Assembly (NCBI GenBank): GCA_964655005.1
Contig: CAZZKE010000017.1
Location: 1 to 42,603, forward strand
DNA: 42,603 nt
Reading direction: 5' to 3'
Origin: CAZZKE01 sp964655005
GTDB taxonomy: Bacteria > Pseudomonadota > Alphaproteobacteria > Rhodospirillales > JABHCV01
Below the pieces are notes generated by a model, which made no database searches, was not told the origin of the DNA, and saw only the letters and a program-made list of their open reading frames with translations. Shown piece after piece: positions 8,414-16,773 of the stretch. The position numbers were made by a program, and so were the translations under genes. Numbering within the stretch: the first letter of the stretch is position 1; every line of letters starts with the position of its first letter.

Positions 8414-9139
8414 TCAGTCGCCCAGCAAAATATCCTTGGCCTGATTGATCTTACTGGCCAGATAGGTCGATCCGCCATGATCGGGATGCAGCCCCGACAT
8501 CAACCGGCGATGGGCCTCCTTGATTTCGTTTTCCGAGGCGCCCTCGGCCAGCCCCAGCACGTCGAGCGCGTCTTCCTGGCCCATCGCGTCATCGGCCGAG
8601 TGATGGCGCCCACCGGCCTGGTTGCGCCGCCAGTCCGGATACTGGCGGTCCAGATAGGCCTGCAACACCATTACCGACTGCTCGTCGCATTTCCGGCATT
8701 CATCCAACAGGGAAAGCAGTTCTGTTTCCGCCAGTTCGCCGAGCCGTTTGCCACGAAATGTTCCATCCAGTATTTCGCCGTCCATTCGACCGCTGCCGTG
8801 TTCCAGAACCATCCGGAAAAAACGGGTCTCCACTTCCGATTTATCGTCGCTGGCGGTGGCCCCGCCAGCACCGGCCGCGGCCGCCATTTTGGAAAAATTC
8901 CTGGCGGCCCTGGCAATCGACCGGAAACGCATGAACCAGCCAAACAACACCGGCAGCGTAAACAGCGCCCAGGCCAGCCTGCCGGTTAGCAGCAGGAACA
9001 GCCCGACGACAACCAGGACGGTCAGGGATGCCCATTTGAACACCTTGAGCAGCGTTTTGGGATCGGTCGAAACATACCAGCGGCCCAACAGCAATAAGCC
9101 GACAAGCAAGGCGAGCCCGAGAACAAACAAAGGCAGCAC
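8414..9139 (-). CDS. Membrane-anchored J-domain protein, Tim14/Pam18-like (TimB type)
   Basis: This is a 241-residue inner-membrane J protein expected to stimulate an Hsp70 (DnaK) at the membrane. Two or three hydrophobic segments occupy residues 2-20 and 36-68. A cytoplasmic middle region (about 105-165) follows, then a C-terminal J domain with HPD at 218-220. The stretch after HPD (HGGSTYLASKINQAKD) closely resembles mitochondrial Tim14/Pam18, the J protein of the protein-import motor, rather than classical DnaJ. The start is GTG at 9139, four bases after the VWA gene stop. It is the last gene of the mipZ unit. The client and membrane partner are unknown. Confidence 0.85.
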   Translation of the reverse strand: MLPLFVLGLALLVGLLLLGRWYVSTDPKTLLKVFKWASLTVLVVVGLFLLLTGRLAWALFTLPVLFGWFMRFRSIARAARNFSKMAAAAGAGGATASDDKSEVETRFFRMVLEHGSGRMDGEILDGTFRGKRLGELAETELLSLLDECRKCDEQSVMVLQAYLDRQYPDWRRNQAGGRHHSADDAMGQEDALDVLGLAEGASENEIKEAHRRLMSGLHPDHGGSTYLASKINQAKDILLGD

Positions 9140-9143
9140 CGGA

Positions 9144-9887
9144 TTATTTCCCCTTCAGTTGATGGACTATTCCAAGGGCCGCGCCGCCGTGCTTCCGGCC
9201 CAGGTCCTCAAGGGCCGGTCGACCGCCGGCGGCGAAAACCGCGACCGCCTTAAGAAGATCGCGCAGCACCGTCGCGCTGGCGGCATCGAAATGGCAATTG
9301 GCGCCACCCGACAACTTGGCGATCTGCTTGAAAGCGAAGGCGGCAACGGGGTCGTTTCCTTCCTGAAACATGAACACCGGAACCCCCAGAATTCCCAGTT
9401 TTCCGGCTATGGCGCCAAGCTTATCGACGTCTTCTTCGATACAATCGCCGACAAACACCACGGCATTGATTTTTTTCCCTGCCGCCTCGTTGACCGCATG
9501 TCGCAATACCTTGGCGATCTGGGTTTCCCCGGCCAAACAAAAAACAGAGGTCATCAGGGCCAGCAGTTCCTTGCCGTCGCCGACCCATTTGCTGACCTTG
9601 AATTCACCGAATCCGCGATAAAACGCCAATTGCATGTCGAGGCCGCCAAGGGCCGCGGTTTCGATAAACATTTCGCCCTGTATTTTAGCCGCCCGGTCCC
9701 ACATCGCCTGGCGGCTGGCCGTCGCGTCCATGCCGAAAATCAACCGGCCACGGAGGCTTCCGCCAGGCGCCTTCGGCGTGCGGGCCAGTTTATCGAGAAA
9801 CGCATCGACCTCGGAAGCGGTAGACCTGCCTTCCGCGAGTTCGTGTTTTCTCTTATCGAGGGCATTTCCGTTTTTGTCGGCCATCAA
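9144..9887 (-). CDS. VWA-domain protein of unknown function
   Basis: The 247-residue protein has no signal peptide or membrane segment and is probably cytoplasmic. It has a von Willebrand factor A fold covering most of its length. The metal site (MIDAS) looks usable though slightly altered: DATAS at 54-58 (D-x-T-x-S instead of D-x-S-x-S), a loop threonine in GETQ (about 122), and an aspartate in FVGD (about 148). VWA domains usually bind protein partners through a metal ion, so a scaffolding role is plausible. It overlaps the end of mipZ by four bases (ATGA) and is followed four bases later by the J-protein gene. No function can be named from sequence. Confidence 0.8.
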   Translation of the reverse strand: MMADKNGNALDKRKHELAEGRSTASEVDAFLDKLARTPKAPGGSLRGRLIFGMDATASRQAMWDRAAKIQGEMFIETAALGGLDMQLAFYRGFGEFKVSKWVGDGKELLALMTSVFCLAGETQIAKVLRHAVNEAAGKKINAVVFVGDCIEEDVDKLGAIAGKLGILGVPVFMFQEGNDPVAAFAFKQIAKLSGGANCHFDAASATVLRDLLKAVAVFAAGGRPALEDLGRKHGGAALGIVHQLKGK

Positions 9888-10693
9888 TTCACCCTGACCG
9901 CGTTCAATAAATTCCGGACTTCCTGGCGCGCCGCCAGATGGGACATGTTCAGTCCGCCGCCACCCACGTCACCAATATTGATACCGGCATCGATAACATC
10001 GCGAACATCAAGCATGGTCAAGCCGTTAAGGAACAGTTCCCGGTAAATCACCCGTTCGCCAAAACCGGAAACGAGGCGAAACCCGACCCGTTTCGCCAGT
10101 TCCCCAAGCAGCCCTTCGACCTGCCTTTTATTGCGCGCATCCAGGCTTGAGAGCCTGTTTCGCATGACGATCCAGTCGATCGAGCCGCCATCGCGTTTGG
10201 CGCGGACCATCTTTTGCCGCCACACCGTTTCCGCGTAGTGACTGGGTTTTTCAATCTTCATGGCCGCCGGATCGACCCGGGCCAGGACATCGAGATCGAT
10301 AAAACTGTCGTTCATGGGGGTAATCAGGGTATCGGCATAGGAATGCCCGTGACTGCTCAACGGGCTGTCGTTTCCCGGGGTGTCAATTATGATAAAATCA
10401 TGGCCGCCCGAAAGATCCGTAACCAGTCGGTCCAAAATGTCGTTTGCGCCCGCCGCGCCGGTTTCGATAGCGTGCGAGCCCGGCATGGGAAGGTCGAGAT
10501 TATGGCTGTCGGCGAACGCCTTGCGGTTTTCCAGATAACGGCCAAGGGTGCCCTGGCGGGCATCGAGGTCGATGCAGGCCACCGAATGGCCGTCCCGCAA
10601 TAACCCGACAATCAAATGCATGGCGGTTGTGGATTTACCGCTGCCGCCTTTTTCGTTTCCGGTTACAATAATGTGTGGGTGGTGACTTTTCAT
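9884..10693 (-). CDS. mipZ: MipZ, ParA-family ATPase positioning the division plane
   Basis: In alphaproteobacteria MipZ forms a gradient from the chromosome-bound ParB and inhibits FtsZ polymerisation away from midcell. The protein has 269 residues from the ATG at 10693, close to characterised MipZ. It shows the deviant Walker A motif KGGSGKST at about residues 15-22, LDARQG in the switch region, IIIDTPG as Walker B, and MNDSFIDLDVL, which is characteristic of MipZ. The reading frame continues upstream for 66 more codons, but that part is low-complexity and unlike the family. It is the first gene of a unit with the VWA and J-protein genes and is divergent from the FAD oxidoreductase gene 62 bases away. 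Confidence 0.92.
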   Translation of the reverse strand: MKSHHPHIIVTGNEKGGSGKSTTAMHLIVGLLRDGHSVACIDLDARQGTLGRYLENRKAFADSHNLDLPMPGSHAIETGAAGANDILDRLVTDLSGGHDFIIIDTPGNDSPLSSHGHSYADTLITPMNDSFIDLDVLARVDPAAMKIEKPSHYAETVWRQKMVRAKRDGGSIDWIVMRNRLSSLDARNKRQVEGLLGELAKRVGFRLVSGFGERVIYRELFLNGLTMLDVRDVIDAGINIGDVGGGGLNMSHLAARQEVRNLLNAVRVN

Positions 10694-10755
10694 TACGTCC
10701 TGATGATTTCGAATCTCGCCGCTGCTGATTTTAATGTAAGCCAACGGGAACCTGA

Positions 10756-11862
10756 ATGAGCGAAAAAATTGATTGTGCGGTAATCGGCGCCGGCGTGGTC
10801 GGTCTGGCCGTCGCCCGCCTGTTGGCGATGGCCGGGCGGGAAGTCCTGATTGTCGAACGGGCCGAAAGCATCGGCACGGGCACCAGTTCACGCAACAGCG
10901 AGGTCATCCATGCCGGTATCTATTATCCGAGGGACAGCCTGAAGGCCGATTTGTGCGTGCGGGGCCGTATTTTGCTGTACCGCTATCTGGAAGAACACGC
11001 CATCGACCATCAGCGCTGCGGCAAGCTGATCGTCGCCACCGGCGAAAAGCAAATACCGGACCTGGAAACCCTGAACCTGAAGGCCCGGGCCAACGGCATC
11101 GACGACTTGCAGTTTATCGGCGCCGACGCCGCCAGGGACCTGGAGCCCGAACTTTATTGCGTGGCGGCTTTGTTATCGCCTTCGACCGGGATTATGGATT
11201 CCCACGGCTATATGCTGAGCCTGCTGGGCGACGCCGAAAACAACGGCGCCACCCTGGCCTTGCACAGCGCCGTCACCGGCGGCAGGGTCACCGGGCGGGG
11301 GATTATGATCGACGTCGAGAGCGACGGCGAAAGCATCTCCCTCGACTGCACTACCGTCATCAATTCCGCCGGCCTGGGCGCCCAGGCCATCGCCGCTTCC
11401 CTGCATGGCATGCCGCAGTCCATGATCCCGCCGCTTTATCTTGCCAAGGGAAACTATTTCAGTCTGCCCGGCAAGGCTCCTTTCCGACATCTGGTATATC
11501 CGGTGCCCGAAGAAGCGGGGCTTGGCATTCATTATACCCGGGACCTGGGGGGACAGGGTAAATTCGGCCCCGATGTCGAATGGATCGAGACCATAGATTA
11601 TGGCGTCGACCCCGAACGCGGCGCGCGGTTTTACGACGCCATCAGGAACTACTGGCCGCAATTGCCCGATAGCGCCCTTAATCCCGCCTACTGCGGTGTC
11701 CGCCCGAAAATCCAGGCCCCCGGTGAAAATGCCGCCGATTTTGTCATTCAGGGCGGCGCCGACCACGGAATCCCCGGGCTGGTTAATCTTTACGGCATTG
11801 AATCTCCCGGATTGACTGCTTCCCTGGCGATCGCCAGGGAAGTTGAAAATAGACTAGGGTAG
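10756..11862 (+). CDS. FAD-dependent oxidoreductase, L-2-hydroxyglutarate oxidase-like (DAO family)
   Basis: The 368-residue flavoprotein belongs to the DAO/GlpD group. It has the FAD-binding motif AVIGAGVVGLAVAR at the N terminus, SSRNSEVIHAGIYYP (strongly reminiscent of L-2-hydroxyglutarate dehydrogenase/LhgO), GIMDSHGYM in the middle and a C-terminal GLVNLYGIESPGLT flavin segment. The likely reaction is oxidation of an L-2-hydroxy acid to the 2-oxo acid, with electrons passed to oxygen or quinone. Substrate identity is not proven by sequence. It has no signal peptide. The next gene follows at once on the same strand. Confidence 0.83.
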   Translation: MSEKIDCAVIGAGVVGLAVARLLAMAGREVLIVERAESIGTGTSSRNSEVIHAGIYYPRDSLKADLCVRGRILLYRYLEEHAIDHQRCGKLIVATGEKQIPDLETLNLKARANGIDDLQFIGADAARDLEPELYCVAALLSPSTGIMDSHGYMLSLLGDAENNGATLALHSAVTGGRVTGRGIMIDVESDGESISLDCTTVINSAGLGAQAIAASLHGMPQSMIPPLYLAKGNYFSLPGKAPFRHLVYPVPEEAGLGIHYTRDLGGQGKFGPDVEWIETIDYGVDPERGARFYDAIRNYWPQLPDSALNPAYCGVRPKIQAPGENAADFVIQGGADHGIPGLVNLYGIESPGLTASLAIAREVENRLG

Positions 11863-11921
11863 TGTCCACCCCGTCATATTTTGCTATGACTGAACATCGA
11901 ATAATTGCCGGTGGATTCTTT

Positions 11922-12992
11922 ATGTATCGCGTACTTTTCTGGTTTGTTGCGTTCCATATCCTGACGGTATCGGCCCCGGTATCGGCCCAGACCCGCATTC
12001 AGGGACGCGAAATCAACCAGACACAGGAACAACGGCGGCAAACCAATTCCGCCACCCCGCTTGATCAGCGGGAACTGATGCGTGTCTTCATTCAGAACAT
12101 TTCAGCCTATGCCCGCTCGCAAAAACGCGGCTTCATTGTTATTGCCAAGGGCAATCTGGAACTTCTGGAGAAAATTGACGCCGCCGAGGAATCCAGGGGC
12201 GTCCCGGCCAGGGCCTACATGCGATCGATCAATGGCGTAATCGATGAAGGATTATTTTTCGGCGGCAAATTAACTGGCCAGCCGACCCCCGATGAAAAGC
12301 TGAAGGAACGCCTGGAATTGACCGAGTTGGCCAAAAAAAACCGTCTGAAAGTTATGGTCTTGGATTACGTCAACAATGCCAGGCAGGCTAATCAATCCTA
12401 TCGCCGTAACATGAAAAAAGGATACATCCCCTATGCGGCAAATGCCCGTGGGGAAGAACTTAACAGTATTCCGCCGTTCAGCAGGTCCCCGGTAAATGAA
12501 AACCCCAGGAGCATTTTATCGTTACGGGACGTAAAAAACTTCCTGTATCTGGGTGAAACATCGGGATTCGGCCGTCAGGATGAATTTGCCTTCAAGATGC
12601 ATGACAACAATTTTGACATGCTCGTCGTCGATGTTTTTCATGGTGACCGACCGCTGACCCCGCAGGCCATCGAAACCCTGAAATACAAGAAAATAGGCGC
12701 CAAAAGGCTGGTCCTGGCGCATATGGATATCGGTTCCGCGGCGGCTTATGACTATTACTGGAAAAGCAACTGGCGCGAAGGCTCGCCGACATGGATCAGT
12801 TCGCCGCACAAGGACAATCCGGATAAATACTACGTCCAGTACTGGCGACCCGGATGGCAGAGCATCATTTTCGGGGACACCGATTCATATGTCTACGGAC
12901 TGATCGCCCAGGGCTTCGACGGCGTCGTTATCGACGGGATCGAAGCCTATAAATTCTTCCTTGGCGACGATGACGAAGAAGACGACCAATAG
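11922..12992 (+). CDS. Secreted GH114/TM1410-like putative polysaccharide hydrolase
   Basis: The 356-residue protein begins with a signal peptide (MYRVLFWFVAF..., likely cleaved after VSA of PVSAQ). The mature part looks like a (beta/alpha)8 barrel of the GH114/TM1410 type, related to endo-alpha-1,4-polygalactosaminidases and the hydrolase part of PelA. Supporting segments are RGFIVIAKGNLELL, KVMVLDYV, FDMLVVDVF, RLVLAHMDIGSA and FDGVVIDGIEAYKFF. I chose ATG 11922 because the signal peptide starts there and GGTGGA lies upstream; the frame itself is open from 11862. The acidic tail DDDEEDD ends the protein. It is followed by a clear terminator. The family call is moderate; the true glycan substrate is unknown. 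Confidence 0.68.
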   Translation: MYRVLFWFVAFHILTVSAPVSAQTRIQGREINQTQEQRRQTNSATPLDQRELMRVFIQNISAYARSQKRGFIVIAKGNLELLEKIDAAEESRGVPARAYMRSINGVIDEGLFFGGKLTGQPTPDEKLKERLELTELAKKNRLKVMVLDYVNNARQANQSYRRNMKKGYIPYAANARGEELNSIPPFSRSPVNENPRSILSLRDVKNFLYLGETSGFGRQDEFAFKMHDNNFDMLVVDVFHGDRPLTPQAIETLKYKKIGAKRLVLAHMDIGSAAAYDYYWKSNWREGSPTWISSPHKDNPDKYYVQYWRPGWQSIIFGDTDSYVYGLIAQGFDGVVIDGIEAYKFFLGDDDEEDDQ

Positions 12993-13053
12993 CCCATCAT
13001 GCCGGCAAGCGAGAGCGTATAAATATTTTCGCATCAAGGGTCGTCCCGACAAA

Positions 13054-13092
13054 GAAGCCCCGCCTTCCGGATGGAAGAACGAGGCTTTTTTT
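13054..13092 (+). terminator. Rho-independent terminator after the GH114-like gene
   Basis: An interrupted stem (AAGCC-CG-TTCC pairing with GGAA-CG-GGCTT, small internal loops) is followed directly by a run of seven T residues on the plus strand. It lies about 60 bases beyond the stop of the secreted protein gene and touches the CCA end of the opposite-strand tRNA gene. In the reverse orientation only a short T-run follows, so minus-strand termination after the tRNA would be weaker. Confidence 0.7.
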
Positions 13093-13167
13093 GGTGGGCA
13101 CTGTAGGATTCGAACCTACGACCGTTCGATTAAAAGTCGAATGCTCTACCGACTGAGCTAAGTGCCC
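13092..13167 (-). tRNA. tRNA-Lys (anticodon UUU)
   Basis: The reverse strand gives a complete 76-base tRNA with an encoded CCA end. It begins GGGCACTTAGCTCAG, with a D arm and GGTAGAGC, the anticodon loop CTTTTAA in a 5-base-pair stem (TTCGA/TCGAA), a TTCGAATCC T arm, and the 3' acceptor strand AGTGCCC plus A and CCA. The anticodon TTT reads AAA/AAG lysine codons. It stands alone between the secreted protein gene and coaD. Confidence 0.97.
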
Positions 13168-13239
13168 GCTAGGAGCGAAAACCGGAACATAAGGACCGGC
13201 GTCCGGGTGGTCAATCCCTTATAGCAAGTGGCGCCGATA

Positions 13240-13782
13240 TTACACGGCAGTGCCGTCTAGCGGCGCTGGCGAGCTCCGTTCGAGATCGCGGAATCGCTGT
13301 TCCAGCCTGATTTTGACCCGCGCCGGCACGAAGTGCCCGACATCGCCTCCCAGCCGGCCAATTTCCTTGACGAATCGCGAGGCGATGAACTGATGCCGGT
13401 CCGAAGCCATCAGGAACACCGTTTCGACGGCGTTATTTAGGCGCGCGTTCATCCCCGCCATCTGGAACTCGAATTCAAAATCCGATACCGCGCGGAGGCC
13501 GCGAACGATTACCGACGCATCCACGCTTTCGGCAAAATTCATAAGCAGCGTATCGAAAACCCGAACCTCGATGTTCGCCGCCACGTCACCCAGCGCCATT
13601 ACTTCCTCGGTAACCATTTCCAGACGTTCCTGGACCGAAAACAGCGGTTCTTTCCCGGTATGCCTGGCGATGCCGACGACCAGTTTATCGACAACCTTGG
13701 CGGCCCGCAGGATAATGTCCATGTGGCCGTTGGTGACGGGATCGAATGTGCCGGGATAAACGCCGATACGAAGTTTGCTCAT
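13240..13782 (-). CDS. coaD: Pantetheine-phosphate adenylyltransferase
   Basis: CoaD catalyses the penultimate step of coenzyme A synthesis, joining 4'-phosphopantetheine and ATP to dephospho-CoA. The 180-residue protein has the nucleotidyltransferase motif GTFDPVTNGH at residues 11-20, VRGLRAVSDFEFE in the substrate-binding region, and the ISSR-like segment represented by ASRFVKEI. The length is slightly above the roughly 160 usual for the family, owing to an Arg/Pro-rich C-terminal tail. It follows gyrA by 21 bases on the same strand and may be cotranscribed with it. Confidence 0.95.
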   Translation of the reverse strand: MSKLRIGVYPGTFDPVTNGHMDIILRAAKVVDKLVVGIARHTGKEPLFSVQERLEMVTEEVMALGDVAANIEVRVFDTLLMNFAESVDASVIVRGLRAVSDFEFEFQMAGMNARLNNAVETVFLMASDRHQFIASRFVKEIGRLGGDVGHFVPARVKIRLEQRFRDLERSSPAPLDGTAV

Positions 13783-13803
13783 CGTTCAATCCTCAATTCG
13801 CAG

Positions 13804-16590
13804 CTAATCGCTTTGTGTGGCCGGGGCGTCTTCCTCGCCCTCACCGTCATCGTCGTCGTCTTCCTGCAAGCGGCTGACCGAGACGACATGTTCGTCCTTG
13901 GCGACCTTGAAGATAGTGACGCCGCGGGTTGAACGGCCGACCGTGCTGATTTGATCGACCGGGCAGCGGATCAACTGGCCGCCATCGGATACAATCACCA
14001 GTTGATCGCCGGCATCCACCGTGAACGAGGCGACCACCGAACTTGTCTTGCCGCTGCGCTTCAAATCAATGCTGGTGATCCCCTTGCCGCCCCGGTTGGA
14101 TATCCGGTATTCGTAGGCGGAAGTGCGTTTACCAAATCCATCATCGGATATGGTCAGTATAAATTCTTCGTCTTCGGCCATTTTGGCAAACAGATCTTCG
14201 TCCAGGCGACGGGCCAGTTCATGGTCCCTCGCCCTGTCTTCTTCCCGGTCGGTGTATTCGCTGCCGGTCAGCCGGCGCGCGGCACCGCGGGCTTGCAAAT
14301 AATCGTCGCGATCGGCCACTTCCGCCACCACATGGGACAACACCGACATGGAAATGACCCGGTTGTCGTTTTCCAGACGGATGCCGCGCACACCGGTCGA
14401 GGAGCGGCTGTGAAAAACGCGAACGGCGGTAACCGGGAAACGGATGCATTTACCGTCCCGGGTCGACAACAGGATGTCTTCGTCATTCGAACAGGTCTGG
14501 ACACCGATTAACTGGTCGCCTTCGTCCAGCTTCATGGCGATCTTTCCGTTGGCCATGACGTTACAGAAATCCGATAGCGAATTGCGCCGGACACTGCCAG
14601 AGGCGGTGGCGAACATTACCGACAGTTCGGCCCAGCTATCCTCATCTTCGGGCAGCGGCATCATCGTGGTGATGATCTCGCCCTCGTCCAGGGGCAGCAG
14701 GTTAATCATCGCCTTGCCGAGCGCGGTTGGGGAACCAAGCGGCAGCTTGTAGACTTTCAGTTTGTAGACAATCCCGGTTGAAGAAAAAAACAGCACCGGG
14801 GTATGGGTGTTGACGACGAACACCTGGGTCACGAAATCCTCGCTACGGGTGGCCATGCCGCTGCGGCCCCTGCCGCCCCGCCGTTGCGCCCGGTAGGTCG
14901 ATACCGGCACCCGCTTCATGTAGCCGGTGTTGGTAACCGTAACGACCATATCCTCGCGCGCGATCAGGTCTTCGATATCGTGCTCGAATTCGCTTTCCTC
15001 GATGACCGAACGACGCGGTGTGGCGAACTGTTCGCGCATCTCCAGTAGTTCCCGGCGCATTACGTCCAGCAATAATTGACGCGACCCCAGCAAGGCCAGG
15101 TGTTCCGATATTTCGGCGCCCAATCCGGCCAGATCATCGGCGATCTTGTCGCGCTCCAACCCGGTCAACCGGTGCAATCTTAAATCCAGGATCGCCTTCG
15201 CCTGTTCATCCGACAGCTTGTAAACTCCGTCAACGACCTGGCGACCGGGCTCATCCAACAGGGCGATCATCGGTTCTATATCGACAGCCGGCCAGTCCCG
15301 TTGCACCAGTTCGCGGCGGGCGGTGGCGGAATCCTTGGCCGCCCGGATCAGGGTGATAACGGCGTCGATGTTAGCCACGGCGACGGCCAGGCCGACCAGG
15401 ACGTGCGCCTTCTCGCGGGCCTTGCCCAGTTCGTAGATAGTGCGCCGGCGGATCACTATTTCCCGGAAATCGACAAAGGCCTGAAGGATTTCCTTCAGGT
15501 TCATCAGCTTCGGCATGCCGCCATCCAGGGCCAGCATGTTGACCCCGAAACTGGTCTGCAACGGGGTAAACCGGTAAAGTTGCGCCAACACCACTTCGGC
15601 GATGGCGTCGCGCTTGAGCTCGACGACCACGCGCACGCCGTCCCGGTCGGATTCGTCGCGCAGGTCGGATATGCCGTCAATTTTCTTGTCGCGCACGCAA
15701 TCGGCCATGTGTTCGATCATGCGGGCCTTGTTGACCTGATAGGGCACCTCGGTGATTATAATGGCCTGGCGGTCCTTCCTGATTTCCTCGATAGCCGTCA
15801 GGCCGCGCATGACCACCGACCCGCGACCGGTGCGAAATGCCGAATGTATGCCCTGGCGGCCCAGGATGATGCCGCCGGTCGGGAAGTCCGGTCCCTGCAC
15901 GTAATCGCGGATCAGGTCGTCAATACCCAGGTCCGGGTCGTCGATCAAGGCGCAGCATGCGTCGATAATCTCGCCCAGATTATGCGGCGGAATGTTGGTC
16001 GCCATGCCGACCGCGATCCCGCCGGCGCCGTTAACCAGCAGGTTCGGGTACTGGGCCGGCAGGACCGTCGGTTCCCGTTCGGATTCATCGTAATTAGGCT
16101 GGAAATCAACGGTATCCTTGCCGATGTCTTCGATCAGCGCATGCGCCGACCTGGCCATGCGGGCCTCGGTATAGCGCATGGCGGCGGCGCGGTCGCCATC
16201 CATTGAACCGAAGTTGCCCTGACCGTCGATCAGCGGCAGACGCATGGAAAAATCCTGTGCCATGCGGACCATGGCGTCGTATATGGACTGGTCGCCATGG
16301 GGGTGGTACTTGCCCATCACGTCGCCGACGATGCGGGCCGATTTACGGAACGGCTTGTTGTATTCGTAGCCGTTTTCCTTCATCGAATGAAGGATCCGGC
16401 GATGCACCGGTTTCAGGCCGTCACGGACATCGGGCAAGGCCCGGCTGACGATCACGCTCATCGCGTAATCCAGATACGATCCACGCATTTCGTCTTCGAT
16501 GTTGACCGGGGTCACATCGGATTCGAAAGGCGGCTCTTGCGGAGGCTCCCGGGGGGCTTCAGGAGGAGGCGTGTCGGCTGGCGTCGTCAA
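13804..16590 (-). CDS. gyrA: DNA gyrase subunit A
   Basis: GyrA is the DNA-breaking and rejoining subunit of gyrase, which introduces negative supercoils with GyrB. The 928-residue protein has the winged-helix core with the catalytic tyrosine in RYTEAR (Y140, E. coli Y122), the GyrA box QRRGGRGRSG, the six-bladed C-terminal beta-pinwheel and a very acidic tail (EDDDDDGEGEED). At the site equivalent to E. coli Ser83 it has Gln101 (GDQSIYD), while Asp87 is kept as D105. The N-terminal 25 residues are Pro/Glu-rich. The gene lies 268 bases downstream of ssb with its own apparent promoter region. Confidence 0.97.
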   Translation of the reverse strand: MTTPADTPPPEAPREPPQEPPFESDVTPVNIEDEMRGSYLDYAMSVIVSRALPDVRDGLKPVHRRILHSMKENGYEYNKPFRKSARIVGDVMGKYHPHGDQSIYDAMVRMAQDFSMRLPLIDGQGNFGSMDGDRAAAMRYTEARMARSAHALIEDIGKDTVDFQPNYDESEREPTVLPAQYPNLLVNGAGGIAVGMATNIPPHNLGEIIDACCALIDDPDLGIDDLIRDYVQGPDFPTGGIILGRQGIHSAFRTGRGSVVMRGLTAIEEIRKDRQAIIITEVPYQVNKARMIEHMADCVRDKKIDGISDLRDESDRDGVRVVVELKRDAIAEVVLAQLYRFTPLQTSFGVNMLALDGGMPKLMNLKEILQAFVDFREIVIRRRTIYELGKAREKAHVLVGLAVAVANIDAVITLIRAAKDSATARRELVQRDWPAVDIEPMIALLDEPGRQVVDGVYKLSDEQAKAILDLRLHRLTGLERDKIADDLAGLGAEISEHLALLGSRQLLLDVMRRELLEMREQFATPRRSVIEESEFEHDIEDLIAREDMVVTVTNTGYMKRVPVSTYRAQRRGGRGRSGMATRSEDFVTQVFVVNTHTPVLFFSSTGIVYKLKVYKLPLGSPTALGKAMINLLPLDEGEIITTMMPLPEDEDSWAELSVMFATASGSVRRNSLSDFCNVMANGKIAMKLDEGDQLIGVQTCSNDEDILLSTRDGKCIRFPVTAVRVFHSRSSTGVRGIRLENDNRVISMSVLSHVVAEVADRDDYLQARGAARRLTGSEYTDREEDRARDHELARRLDEDLFAKMAEDEEFILTISDDGFGKRTSAYEYRISNRGGKGITSIDLKRSGKTSSVVASFTVDAGDQLVIVSDGGQLIRCPVDQISTVGRSTRGVTIFKVAKDEHVVSVSRLQEDDDDDGEGEEDAPATQSD

Positions 16591-16665
16591 AGGAAATTTC
16601 CAAGCAAAATCAATAAATTGAAATCTTACCGGCAGCCTTTTTCGAGAGCCGATTCGATGCCGTTG

Positions 16666-16694
16666 AATGTATCATGCCAGGGTTACAGGCACAA
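16666..16694 (-). promoter_or_regulatory. Candidate sigma-70 promoter for gyrA
   Basis: On the minus strand TTGTGC (-35) and TACATT (-10, preceded by TGA) are separated by 17 bases, about 70 bases upstream of the gyrA start. The hexamers match the consensus at four of six positions each. This is the best pair I found in the 16591-16858 gap. It is weak evidence without transcript data. Confidence 0.3.
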
Positions 16695-16773
16695 CAGATT
16701 GCAGACCGGTTTCCGCCCTTTATTGCAGAAATATTACTATGAAAATTCAATATGTTGCCGGCTATTTCTAATA

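Noticed and set aside
8748..10046. 432-codon open frame on the plus strand across the J-protein, VWA and mipZ genes
   Set aside because: It is antisense to three genes with clear domains and their motifs, and its translation has no recognisable domain. Long antisense frames are common in GC-rich DNA.
10694..10891. Upstream extension of mipZ by 66 codons
   Set aside because: The extra part is Arg/Pro-rich, unlike MipZ, and overlaps the divergent FAD oxidoreductase gene. ATG 10693 gives a protein of normal length.
15301..16206. 301-codon plus-strand frame inside gyrA
   Set aside because: It is the antisense shadow of a highly conserved gyrase segment and shows no domain of its own.
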